The position numbers and the translations under genes were made by a program. The notes under the pieces are model-generated. The model saw nothing but the letters and a program-made list of their open reading frames with translations. It ran no database searches and was not told the DNA's origin. Positions 35,440 to 46,534 of a stretch of DNA of 64,000 nucleotides are shown piece after piece. The stretch's first letter is position 1. Each line of letters starts with the position of its first letter. The DNA is from Melanocharis versteri. Lineage: Eukaryota; Chordata; Aves; Passeriformes; Melanocharitidae. The stretch spans positions 1,337,593 through 1,401,592 of the forward strand of contig VZTG01005281.1 in NCBI GenBank assembly GCA_013397845.1. Direction: 5' to 3'.

Positions 35440-36004
35440 CATTCCCTAAGTGGCTTGTCAGCTGCCCGCTCCCAAGGGCTGCAGGGAACAGCCCGCCTGC
35501 GGGGCTGGCACGGCGGCTCCGTGAGGCCGAGGGCTGCGCGGGCCTGGGGCGGCCTGGCAGGGGCCGTGAGGCGGCCGGCCTGCTGCGGCTGCACGCCAGC
35601 TGCTCTCTGCAGCGGGGTGAGCGCTCAGCCCCGCCGGGGATCGTCGGTAACTTTTGGCACCCAAGCGTGGGGTTGAAGGAGAAGGCGCTGGGTGTTGCCG
35701 GCGCATTTGCACTGTGTGTCCGAACGCGTTGTAGCCGCCAGTGCCCGCAGCCCGCATCCGGCCTCGGCTGTTGCCCGTGCGTCAGGCCGGTTTGTGCGCT
35801 TTGCATCCACTGTGCTTGTAACGGATTAAAGTGAAACTTTAACCGCTGCCCACGGCTCGCTGCTCCAGTCGGTTGGACGGCTTGGGGGTGGTGGCAGCGG
35901 CCCAGGGCTGGCGGCCTTCCGGGGCTGGGGGGCGGGGAGGGGCTCTGCTCTCGATTGNNNNNNNNNNNNNNNNNNNNNNNNNNNNNNNNNNNNNNNNNNN
36001 NNNN
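35440..36004 (+). promoter_or_regulatory. ACOT: CpG island promoter of ACOT copy D (with gap)
   Basis: GC-rich tract starting about 0.75 kb after copy C and running into copy D exon 1. A 47-N gap at 35958-36004 covers the expected start codon. An in-frame ATG exists at 35873, but the gap length is uncertain so the frame across it is not proven. Confidence 0.55.
35958..36004. other. Assembly gap (47 Ns)
   Basis: Gap directly before the first recognisable codons of copy D; the initiator Met and any leader peptide are hidden. Confidence 0.98.
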
Positions 36005-36473
36005 GCTGCCAGCCTGGCCGTGTCCCCCGCCGCCGGCCCGGCGGACGAGCGGGTGGAGACGCGGGTGGCGGGGCTGAGCCCGGGGCAGCCGGTGACCCTG
36101 CGGGCGGTGGCGGCCGATGACCGCGGCTGCCTCTTCCAGTCGTGCGCGCACTACCGGGCGGACAGCCGCGGGGAGCTGCACCTGGGCACGGACGCCTCCC
36201 ACGGCGGGGACTACACCGGCGTGGAGCCCATGGGGCTCTTTTGGAGCCTCGCCCCCGCCGGCATGGAGAAGCCGTACCAGCGGCTCGTTCCCCGCAGCAC
36301 CGGCGCCCCGATGAAGGTGGAGGTGTTGGTCCACCAGGGCCACAGCCCGCCCGGTGCCTTGCCCGGGCCCGTGGTGGCCAAGGCCGAGGTGCAGAGGTTG
36401 TTCACGGCCCCCGGCGTGCGGAGGATCCGGCTGAAGGAAGGAGTCGTAAGGGGCTCTCTTTTCCTGCCGCCGG
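36005..36473 (+). CDS. ACOT: ACOT copy D exon 1 (5' end in gap)
   Basis: GC-rich exon ending FLPPG in phase 1 before GTGAGTG. Clearly diverged from copies B and C. Confidence 0.9.
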
Positions 36474-39400
36474 GTGAGTGCCCCGGCCCGAGGCCTTCGC
36501 CCCGGGGCCGGCGGGACCCCCCGGCTTCTCTGACCAGAGCAAGGAAAGTCTCGTTAAACCAACCCCTCCAGAGGCTATCACCCGGGGAATCCGCATTCCC
36601 TAACAGCGGAACGTCGCCCTGCAGACAGGTGTCCCTGAACTCTTAGGGAGATATCCCAAGTGCTTGTCGCGACAGGGCCCGGCCTATGCGTGGCCGCCCC
36701 GCCTGGTCCCTCCCGGCGGCACCGAGCAGGGCGGGCACGGGCAGGCGGCTCTCGCGGGCCGGGCCGGAGCTAGAGGACAACGGGGCTTGTAGAGTTTACT
36801 TCATTGCTGTGCTCGGCCTGTGGTTTTTCAGTAGGTTTGATGTTTGCTCTGGAGTACCAGCATCTAACATCCAGAAAAGCTGATGCGCTTCATTGAGTGA
36901 GCCTGTGATGAATCTCCCAAGGATTTTACCCTAAATAGGATTGAATTAAAAAGGTATTTTTCTTCCCTGTGAAACACAAGCCAGGAAGCAGAGCAGCAGA
37001 AGAGATTCTAGAAAATATATGTCTCTCACCTCTGTGAGATACACTGGAGCTTTGGCTCCAGTGTAGTTACTGGAGTTAGTAGTTGGGTTACTTTTGTGGT
37101 ATAAAAACAAAATAGATTTTTGAGCAAGTTCTGCCTGTTCTGCTTATGAGATGGTTGTGCTTTATGAGGTGTGATATTCTGATGGTCTGTGGGTGGTGTT
37201 GGAAAATGAAACCTGACACCAGTGGTTGTGTTTGTACACTTCAGCTGTGAGTTAAACTTCTTGTACTTCCCTGAGTGTTGTGGTACTGGAACTGTCCTCC
37301 ACATTACCTCTGATTTAAAACTACTTGGTTCAGCAGCTCCCGTAAGTATCACTACAGTTATTACGTATTTAAGTATTTTCATTGAATGATCTCCAAATCA
37401 ATGACTTTTTTTATCCATTTAGATACGGATCCAAAGTCCACTGAGGAAAAAAACAACAGAGATTGAACTTTGAATTTCAGATGTTTAGTCAGCATGCTGG
37501 ATTTTCCATCCCTGAGACATTGCTTTGATCTATCCTGCCTTAGAGGATGAGTTTGATTTCTGCTGAGCTCAGTGGGAATCCAGAGATCTGGAAGATGAAA
37601 CTGCATTTTCCCCTTTAGAAAGTCTGGCATTGTAATAGTGTGGAAAAGTCTGGAATCATTGCTTAAATGATACTGCCATCCCTCATGATGGAGGATCCAG
37701 TTACAGCATTACTACCATACCCTTCTTTGCTCCAGGGACAAGAAAATGTTAATATTTTTAAGATAGGAATCTTAAATGTGCACCATTCTTAGTAAAAGTG
37801 AGAGGACATGAGTGGGCTTATGCCGTAATTTTAATATGGTTTCTTAATTCAGGCATAAGAGTTACAGATGTGGAGGTTGGTTTGTTTGTTTTTAAATGTT
37901 AGTAAAGTTGTCTAGCCCATTTTACCCTGCTTCTTAGTGAGCTCTGCAGGAACCATATACTTGGGCACGTGTAGGCACTCAGAGAGGCAGTCCAGGATCC
38001 TTGTGCAAGTTAGAGGTTGTCTTTGTGAGAGAGAAACACATTCATGTATGACTGTGTTCTGATTACATGTTCTTGCTAGAAAGCTTTATAGGTAGGGGTG
38101 ACGAATGAATACGCATTTTCTTGCTATCTAGGCTGGCTGCTGCTAACTAAAGGTTACTGCTGATCATAGCATTATAATAAATTTATCCCAAAATATTTTC
38201 TCTCAAGTAGAATATTGAACTTCAATAAAAAAAAGATCAGAACTGAACGAGTAAGAACCCCAAAGCATGTTTCAGTCTCTTTCTGACTTCTTAACGCTTT
38301 AATTTAGGAGGTTTCCACCATTTAGCATGTCTTATACAAAACTTTCTTTTCTGAAGTGTGTTGAAATGCCAGAGACCTTTTCTTCAGCACGTACAGGTAG
38401 TGTCAGAGAGTTAACACACTCTTGCAACAAGCGTGTCCTCTTTGTGCTGAGATGGTTGTAGTGAGCTGGATCGGGGCACATCAGACGTGACATCTGGTGG
38501 CCAGGGGGAAAAAAAAGAAAAAAAAATTTGCTTGCCTGGGGTCTTTAAAGCTCTGCTAAGTAGCATCCTTAGCCTTTTAACCTAAGATCTCCTGGCTTGG
38601 CATACAAACATGTTACAACACGACCTTGGCTGCAAAAGCACGGCTGTTTAAAACTGTGGTTCTGATTATTTCTGTAGTTTGGTGGGACAGATTGTACACA
38701 TGTATGTGCACGTTTATCTGTACATCAGTCATGCACACACAACCGCACCCATACAGCTCTCAGCTCTACCTTCTATCTTGTCACATCTGCAGGAGCAGTT
38801 CTCCTGCAAAGTCCTACAGTGCTGATGTTGAGATAGAGCTAGTAAGTCCAGTTGATCTTAACAATGGGTTATCTCTGTTGTGCTTTGCTCAATGCAGTTT
38901 ATTCCAGAGTTTATGCAAGTTTTGTAGAATTTATTTCAAGGGCGCGGTGCTCTTGCCTCATTACTCATGAGCTTGCACTTTGCTAATTAAGATGTGACTT
39001 TGTGGAAAAATAGCTGACTTGGTGTATGATTGGTCTGAGGGCAGGAGGTTAAGACCATGGAAAAATACATCTAGAACAGTTGTTTTTTGTTGTTTTTTTT
39101 TAAAAAAGCAAAACCTGTAACTTCACATGTTTTCACAGGAACGTAAGGACCTATTCTTAGTTTGAAACAGCTGAAGTGGAATACAGCACTGGTTCTCTTA
39201 AATCTCTGCTGTGCAAATGGAAAAATAATGACTATTAATAGCGAATGTCTAAAGCATTCTCTATTTTGTTGTTCACTCTTCACCAGAGCAGGTGATTTTG
39301 TGTCCTGTTTGATAACTTTTCCTCTGTACTTCTTCTCTTTAATATAGGAGATGGTCCCTTTCCAGGAGTGATTGACATGTATGGTGATGAAGGAGGCTTG

Positions 39401-40956
39401 ATTGAATTTAGAAGTAGTCTCCTGGCTACGCATGGTTTTGCTGCTCTTTCTCTGCCATATTTTGACTTTGAAGATCTTCCTAGGGTCATGAAAGCATTAA
39501 AACTTGAGTACTTTGAGGAGGCAGTAAGGTTCCTACAGCGTCACCCAAAGGTGAGTGTAATGAGAGATCTCTTGGGACTAGGGAGGATTTAGCAGTTATG
39601 CCTAAGTGGTGGTGGTGATTTTTTTTTTATATTTGGGTATCAGTTTCTGCTGGGCAAGTTTAGGCCCAATAGTGGCTTACACAGATCACTGGGGAGAGTG
39701 AATTTCTTCCAGCACAAACTGTCTGTTAAATAAATTCATGCTGGAGCTAGAAGGTTGCTGATCAGTAGGACAGTGAATGCTGGAGTATCCTCCAAACAGG
39801 ACCAGTGGTGATAAAAATGTTGGGTTTGTTTGGGGTTTTTTCTTACATGAAAGCAATTATTTTTAAGAGACGATGATACGACACTGCTCGATAGCATCTG
39901 AAAGAATGAATTTGATGATGTGGGATGTTGCTTCCAGTTTTACTTTTCAGGCTAGAAAAACACAAGACAAATGCTACTTATCTAATCCTTCAGATGTAAT
40001 TTGTGAGGTTACTTTATTTTCCTCAGACATATGAAACAGTAAACTGTGCTTGTATTGCCTGCTTCCTATTTTAGGAAAATGAGAAAAAATTTGTATTAAC
40101 ATATGCAGTGGGGACCAGGTAAGGACCTAGTGATGGTATGTCTTGTGCCTGCATTTTTTGTGGGGTCTGATATCTCTTGGTGTCTCTGAAAAATAAGACC
40201 GTAAACAGAAGGAGGAGCCTGGGTCCAGACTGTCACTTTCCAACAGGTCACATCAATAATTAACCTAACCTTTTTTTTAAATAAAACAACTCCAAAGTCA
40301 ATTAATGGCTAATCTCATTATAATGTATGCTTCCTTTATTCCTTTCTTCTTCTCTTCTCCACCCCCTATCTTATCTGAAGGTGAAAGGACCAGGAGTTGG
40401 AGTGATTGGGACTGGGAAAGGGGCAGAATTAGCACTCTCCATGATCACCTTCCTGCCAGAAGTAGTGGCTGCTGTCTCTATCTCCGGCTGTAGTTCAAAC
40501 ACAGTTGCAGACCTCCATTATGGTGAGATGACTCTACCCGGGCTGCGTTTTGATATGAACAAAGTCAGTATCTCTGACACTGGTGTATTTGACATTTCTG
40601 AAGCTCTGGATGACCCAGCGAATCCTGCTAATTCTCCTAGCGTGATCCCCATTGAAAAAGCAGAAGGTCACTTTCTCTTAGTGGTAGGGGAAGATGATCG
40701 GATGTGGAAGAGCCCCTTATATGCTGAGCTGGCAATCAGGCGTCTACGCCAGCATGGGAAAGAGAACTTTGAACTCCTGAGTTATCCAGGAGCAGGTCAC
40801 CGAATTGATCCTCCTTCTACTCCATTTTGTCAGGTAGCTTTGGATCGTGTTTTGAAGGTGCCTGTTCTGGGGGGTGGAGAGAGCAAAGCACACGCCCACG
40901 CTCAGGAACACTCCTGGGGGAAGATTCAGGAGTTTCTGCACTTGCATTTGGGATGA
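36005..40956 (+). CDS. ACOT: ACOT/BAAT-family copy D: intact frame but no nucleophile
   Basis: Joined from exons 36005-36473 (5' end in gap), 39348-39550 and 40381-40956, all with canonical splice sites and the family's phases. The N-terminal domain shows RVAGLSPGQPVTLRAVA and GVEPMGLFWSL. In exon 3 the usual G-x-S/C-x-G nucleophile motif reads GVIGTGKGAE: codon 40414-40416 is GGG, so Gly replaces Ser (ACOT) or Cys (BAAT). The acid and base are kept (VVGEDDRMW; YPGAGHRIDPP). The C-terminal part (AHAQEHSWGKIQEFLHLHLG) resembles BAAT more than copies B and C do. No SKL-type ending. With no stops or shifts it looks selected, so a pseudoenzyme or altered activity is more likely than a dead gene. 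The start codon is not visible. Confidence 0.88.
36474..39347 (+). other. ACOT: Intron 1 of ACOT copy D
   Basis: GC-rich at its start (CpG island tail to about 36.78 kb), then AT-rich. No repeat or nested gene recognised. Confidence 0.8.
39348..39550 (+). CDS. ACOT: ACOT copy D exon 2
   Basis: 203 bases encoding GDGPFPGVIDMYGDEGG, LATHGFAALSLPYFDFEDLP and LEYFEEAVRFLQRHPK. Acceptor TTTAATATAG, donor GTGAGT. Confidence 0.95.
40381..40956 (+). CDS. ACOT: ACOT copy D exon 3 with GTGKG in place of GxSxG
   Basis: 192 codons including stop. Acceptor CTTATCTGAAG. Carries the Gly substitution at the nucleophile position and intact Asp/His regions. Confidence 0.94.
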   Translation: MKGPGVGVIGTGKGAELALSMITFLPEVVAAVSISGCSSNTVADLHYGEMTLPGLRFDMNKVSISDTGVFDISEALDDPANPANSPSVIPIEKAEGHFLLVVGEDDRMWKSPLYAELAIRRLRQHGKENFELLSYPGAGHRIDPPSTPFCQVALDRVLKVPVLGGGESKAHAHAQEHSWGKIQEFLHLHLG

Positions 40957-43315
40957 ACACTTAAGCACATGCAAGCTGTTGCAGATCTGCAAAGACTGAA
41001 CTTGAGCCACCAAAATGACTGGTGATGACTGGTGAATTGAAGGGATTGACTGAGACAAGCCTCAAAATATGAAAATAACCAAATGACTACTTAGTTACAA
41101 GTATAAATCCAAAAAGAAAGGGGATTTATTTGGAGCAGCCTAAGTCAAATTACCAGAGGAGATGTGAACCAACAAGCAGGCTGCACTATGGTACAAATTT
41201 GACGGCTCAAAGTGGTCATGATATGAAGAAACAAGTACCTGAAGAGAGTAGTAGGTACTTCCTTGCTTGCAGTATTTACAACTCAGAGAATGTTAACAGG
41301 CAGCCTGCACCCTCAGCAGTGACAGACAGGATCACACCTCAGCAATGATGGATGATAAACGCAGACATCCAAATCATGAATTACTCTGGCTTTGAGTCCT
41401 AAGCTACCTTACACCAGAACTCTCGTATTTACAGCCATATACACTTCAGAAATGTTTTCCATTCACATGAAGCTGGAGATACCTACTTGAAATGAGGCTC
41501 GCATACTTAGTATTGTGGTGTTCTGGTGACACAGTCTGTTTCTTTCCAAAAAGAACTATGTGCTGAATGGGAAAATGAAGAGTATTTTTCCTTGTCATCC
41601 AAGGAGAATGGCAGTACTAGCACTGTCTTTTATTGGGGATGTACCTGTCTGTTCCTGTAATGTCTTGGATTGGCGTTTGATGCTCAGGGTATTAAGACTC
41701 TGTTGGATAGGTTAGAGTGTGTCTAAATACAGCCATTAAGTTAGGGATTAATTACTCGTGGAACTCTTTAGTAATGATGCCAACAGATGCTGACAGCTGT
41801 TCTTAGGGAGGAAGCAGAGTTGGGACACAGAAAACCTAGCCTGTAGATTTAAACTGACTGTAAAAAGCTGTCACCTTATGGTGGTGATTAACTCAAAATC
41901 ATACCAGACTAATAACGCCCTCCAAAAAAAAGCACCCAAAGCCAAATCTAGGATAACTTTTCCATGACTGTCCAAGATTTTTCTTTTTTTTCATCCAAGT
42001 TAATTTTTGGCTAGTGCCTTCTTTTTCCCCACCACTCAGGTAGATAGAAACTTCTTCCCAAATGAGTTGATCTCTCAAGAGGGTCTTGCTGTAAATGGTG
42101 CCAGTGCTGAAGGCCTGTTTAAGGAGGGCCTCTATCAACAAAATTTCTCCTTCCAAAGTCATTTGGTGAGACCAGTTTGAGAGCTGCCCAGGAAGATACA
42201 AAACTTTCATTAGCAGTACACAGTTTTGCTTTGCTCTCAGGGATCTCTCTCCAGTTAACTGTCATTATGTTGCTGCTCAGTCTCAATAGCTTTCTGCAAC
42301 TCTTATTATTCCTTGTCATTTGATTAAAGTCACATGTTCTTCACACACAATCAACACCAAATGAACAATTTATCCATCCATTCTTTACAAGAGAAGCTCC
42401 ATCCATTGAACTCCACGAAAGATCTCTTCCTGCCTGGTCTCTAAACTCCCTCACCAGCTGAAGAGGCTTTTGCCAAGTCATATCTGGTGCTTGAACCTCT
42501 GCTAACACGAGCAGCCCCAGAAGTCCAGGGCCCGAGCCTGCTGCAATGTGCTCCTTGGTGTCACCCATACCTGGCACCCTGCCTTTTTTTCCAAACTCAT
42601 TCCAAGGGGCAACTGTAGGAGAAAGGGTTGTCTGTTGTGTGGAGGTTCCTGTTTGTCAGCCTGCCTCATCCTGTGCCTCTTCAGTAGTTGGAGCTGTTAC
42701 TAATTGTGCAAGAGCAGCAGCTCCCCTATTCCTGCTCTGTCACTCTCCCAGTGCCAATACCTGTGTCTCCACACTGCAGTCCTACCTCAGCATATGCATT
42801 GCTATGCAAGATTGCAATCTGGAGGTTCAGGAAGTAAACGTTAAATTGTAAATAAAACAAAAACCAGGTAGGTTAAGAGTTCTCAGACTTAATTTCTAAA
42901 GCACAAGCTTTTAAAATAATTGTTAGATTTTGTCAGATATAGGCAATTTGAAAGAGAAGTAAAACACTTCCTTTATTAAAAAGCAACTGTGTGTAAGAAT
43001 TTGATGTTATGTATTTGTTTGGAAAAGTGAGTGATACTTTGTTTTAAAAGAAGGAAAAATAAAAACAATGTAATATTACCGTGAAGAGCCTTTTTTGTGA
43101 ATGAGTCAGGGTTTCCTGGAGAAAATAATTACTAGAAGGACCTGTTGAAAACCACACAACTTTTGCACTAGCATTTTGTATACTTACAATGCTACCTGGG
43201 GACCCAACACGCATTGCAGGCACTCTGCAGAATGTGTAGCTATTTCCCGAAGTGTACATTAAACTGAATGCCTGATTATGGCCTTAGTTACAGCCCCGTT
43301 ATTTATATTGGTTTA
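40957..43315. other. Intergenic between ACOT copy D and DNAL1
   Basis: AT-rich, no coding sequence recognised. An AATAAA at 42851-42856 may end copy D transcripts, but it is nearly 2 kb from the stop, so an earlier non-canonical signal is possible. Confidence 0.45.
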
Positions 43316-43320
43316 CATTC

Positions 43321-43815
43321 TCAGAATTGTTAAGGTTGGAAGAGACCTCTGGAGATCACCTAGTCCAATCCCTCTGCTTAGTCAGGGTCACCTAGAGCAA
43401 GTTACACAGGAATGTGTCCAGGTGGATTTGGACTGTCTCCAGAGAGAGACTCCGCAGCCTCCCTGGACAGCCTATTCCAGTGCTCTGCCACCCTCAGTGT
43501 AAAGAGGTTCTTCTTCATGTTGAGGTGGAACTTCTTGTGTTTCAGCTTATTGCCATTTCCCCATGTCCTGTCACTGGGCACCCCTGAAAAGAGTCTGGCA
43601 TCATCCTCTTGGCACCCACCTTTGAGATATTTGCACGTATTGGTGAGATCTCCTCTTCTACAGACGAAACAGGCCAAGGTCCCTCAGTCTCTCCCCACAA
43701 GAGAGAGGCTCCAGACCCCTCACCATCTTCGTGGCCCTCCACTGGCCCCTCTCCAGCATCTCCTCCTGTGCCGAGGAGCCCGGAACCCGCCACAGTAATT
43801 CTTCGCCAGGCCAAA
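43321..43815 (-). mobile_element. CR1 LINE 3' fragment near DNAL1 promoter
   Basis: Shows the reverse complement of the CR1 3' region: AGGTTGGAAGAGACCTCTGGAGATCACCTAGTCCAATCCC, then CCTATTCCAGTGCTCTGCCACCCTCAGTGTAAAGAGGTTCTTC, and on to AGGCTCCAGACCCCTCACCATCTTCGTGGCCCTCCACTGG. About 490 bases on the minus strand, 5'-truncated. It ends within a few tens of bases of the CpG-rich block at 43.84 kb. Confidence 0.88.
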
Positions 43816-43839
43816 CCCCCATCACATTCCATTAAGAAT

Positions 43840-44070
43840 GCTCGGGGGGCTGGACGAGCTGCACCGGCCCCAGCTGGGGGCCCTCGCGGCTGCGGCGGGG
43901 CCGCACAACGCCCNCCCGCCGAGCAGCCCGGGCTCGGCGAGAGCCGTGCGGGGGGCAGCGCGGGGCTCGGCGCCGCGGCTCAGGGGGGGACGGTGGCCTG
44001 CTGCTGTGCCTTGGGAAAGGGGGATTTCGGGGATAAGCGAGGAAAGAGGGGAGTATCACAAATCTCTCTT
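43840..44070 (+). promoter_or_regulatory. DNAL1: CpG-rich block, probable DNAL1 promoter/exon 1
   Basis: Short CpG-rich segment with a single N at 43914, 2.2 kb before DNAL1 exon 2. DNAL1 needs an upstream exon ending in (or just after) its start ATG; no ATG followed by a donor GT fits here, so that exon may be lost at the N. Frames such as the one beginning at 43838 are composition-driven and not recognised. Confidence 0.45.
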
Positions 44071-46313
44071 AGTACGTGATTTTAGGGCGGCGGTATCGGC
44101 GATCACTACAGCCATTAGCTTGGTGTCTGTTGCTGTGCAATTCCGATTTTATCTATTTACATCCAAATAAATGTCTGCAAATAAAGGCGAAGTGCCGCTA
44201 TTTTGCTTTTTCCTGGGGGCTCTAAATTTTGTAAATACACTGTGTCCAGCTGCCATGTTTTGGGGGGGAAAATACATCCTTCGTTACAACTATTACTAGT
44301 ACAGGTGTAGTTATTTTTGCCCCTTAAGAGATTCCGTTTCTCATTCCTGCCATGTTGATGGTGACCTTTGGTCACCCTGGCATTTTGAGTATTTTAAGTA
44401 TTATGACTTCCTTTAGTCCAAATAACTGGAGAAAATTGTTCAATAAGCAGGTAGAAGAGCCCTGCAGATAAGCTTCTTGGAAGGAAGTTTCCCTTAAGTA
44501 ACCTCTCTTGGCAGAAGATACTCTGATTTACCTACAGAAATTTCAAGCGCACCTCAAAGAAAATGAAGTCCCTGATACATGCTCTCCAGATAACCCGCTG
44601 TGCTGATGTCCATGTTTCCATCAAATCGGCTGAGATAAGTCAACAGAGGTCAGGGAAGAAGCTGCTCCTTGTGCTCACATGGATCACTGGCTTTGAAGTC
44701 CAAACTGTTTTTAGGCATGGCTTTGAAACGGCAGCACGCACTGGTCTTATAAATCCATTTCTGCCTTCAACATGAGTGACCGAGATCACGTACCCAAGCG
44801 CTGTGGTGATTGGCTGCCATAATTGTGGAAAAGGCAATGAAGTTCCTGCCCAAAAAACCCAGTTAACTGGAAGCCAGCTGGTTTTGTCTGCACACTGGTA
44901 GCTGTTAATCAGCTTGAATGAGGCTATTGTAGTGGGAACTTAGGGATGTGATCTTCTGAACCAGAGGAGGTCATGCAGATGTTCATCTCTGGCAGACGCT
45001 GGGGAGCTACTGCTGTGGCACAAGTTTGCAGGTCATCTCCAATGGGACTTGGAGCTAGCTATCACTTGGTATAGACTAGGTTGAAATGAATGCCTGTCAG
45101 TGGGCAGAAACAGCTGGAACATCTGAGGATGTCTAAATGCATGTTGTTGTTTGAGATGCACTCTCAGGCTCTCTGGTGTTGCTGGCTCGGGCTATTGCTG
45201 GGTGTTCAGTAGCTGTGGCCATTTTTTTATACGCAGCTGCCTCCACTGTTGCCTTTTACTGCTGGGACCAGAGTTTCCTGTGGTCCAGAGTAAAGTACCC
45301 AGCACCAAAGCTCTGTGACCGAGGTGGCTGCCTGTAAGATTTTTGGGGGAAGTTAGTATGTTGGTTTTAACTTCTACAGTGTTGGGGGGGGTTATATATC
45401 TGGTTACCTGAAAGACTGCTTTTATCCACATGCTCTGCTACACTTAAGAGCAACAGAGATGGCAAAACTAGAGTCCTCCTGCATTTGTAGAAAGAAGGCT
45501 GTTGATCAGTGTTTGTAGAAGATTGATCTCTGAAACTCTTTTAATCCAAAAGACATATTGGAATATGTTTAATGTGTAGAGAAGCATTAAACACGTTTAT
45601 ATACTACTGTTTTGGATATATTTATGTGGTTTCACTAAGACTCTGATGTGAGGTGGAAGAGTAAGAGTTAGTGGCAACAAAAAGTTGGTCACTGGGTCAG
45701 TCCTTAAAAAGCCATAAAAAGCAGCTCTCAGGTTTTTCCAAAATGAATAATACATGTTTTCACATTGCATGATGTAACTCAATGCAAAACAATTGGAAAT
45801 AACCCCCAAATATATACAATCCATATTGCTCTTGAGTTTTGGCAAGATGTACTTCATTTTCTTCAGTGAATTTTAGGAGGCTGTATCATTTTCTGGTCAC
45901 AGACTTGCTTTCAGACAGGAAGTTGCTAATGCACAATAGAAAGTGTGAGAGTTTAAGAGCATTAGACTTCAATTTTCAATGCAGTAACTTCTTATGACTT
46001 TGAATTGAATTTCACCATAAAAGCTAATAAGCAGTGTGCCATGGGGCAGAGAGTAAGATCAGGAAGATAATGTCCTGACATTAAGCCCGTTGTTTCCTTC
46101 TGAAAATGCAGCAAAGTACCCCAGAAGACAGAATTAGGGACACTGGGGGGTTCCCACTTCTCTGACTTGGCTGACCCAAGATAATACAGGAAAGTGGTGG
46201 AAGGGGGGCAAACAAGCAGGATAGGGAGAGGGAAGGGAGAGGAAACAGATTTGCAGTGAACAAGCCACTTAAAAGACTCAATGAATATTCACTCAAATTT
46301 GTTTCATTTTTAG

Positions 46314-46352
46314 GCAAAAGCAACGACCATCAAAGAGGCTCTAGCCAGATGG
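46314..46352 (+). CDS. DNAL1: DNAL1 exon 2
   Basis: Thirteen codons, AKATTIKEALARW, between ATTTTTAG and GTAAGT, phase 0 at both ends. Implies exon 1 ends with the start ATG. Confidence 0.92.
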
Positions 46353-46486
46353 GTAAGTACTAGAACAGTGTCTAGTGGCATGGGGTGTGACTGTATTCAG
46401 CTGAATTTCCTTTTCAAACATTGTGAGAAATATGTTTGCTTGAAACATCTGCTTTAAGAAGTTTCACAAAGTGAAATGATGATTAC

Positions 46487-46534
<48 letters not shown>

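Noticed and set aside
35256..36343. Long frames on both strands across the copy D CpG island
   Set aside because: GC-rich DNA lacks stop codons; translations are Arg/Pro/Ala-rich with no family match and overlap the real exon 1 in other frames.
36005..40956. Copy D as a plain pseudogene
   Set aside because: No stops or frameshifts, all splice sites canonical, exon 2 exactly 203 bases; only the nucleophile codon is changed.
43838..44170. Possible PNMA1-like or novel single-exon gene
   Set aside because: PNMA1 is a mammalian gene; this frame is Gly/Ala/Arg-rich CpG DNA broken by an N and shows no retroviral Gag-like motif.
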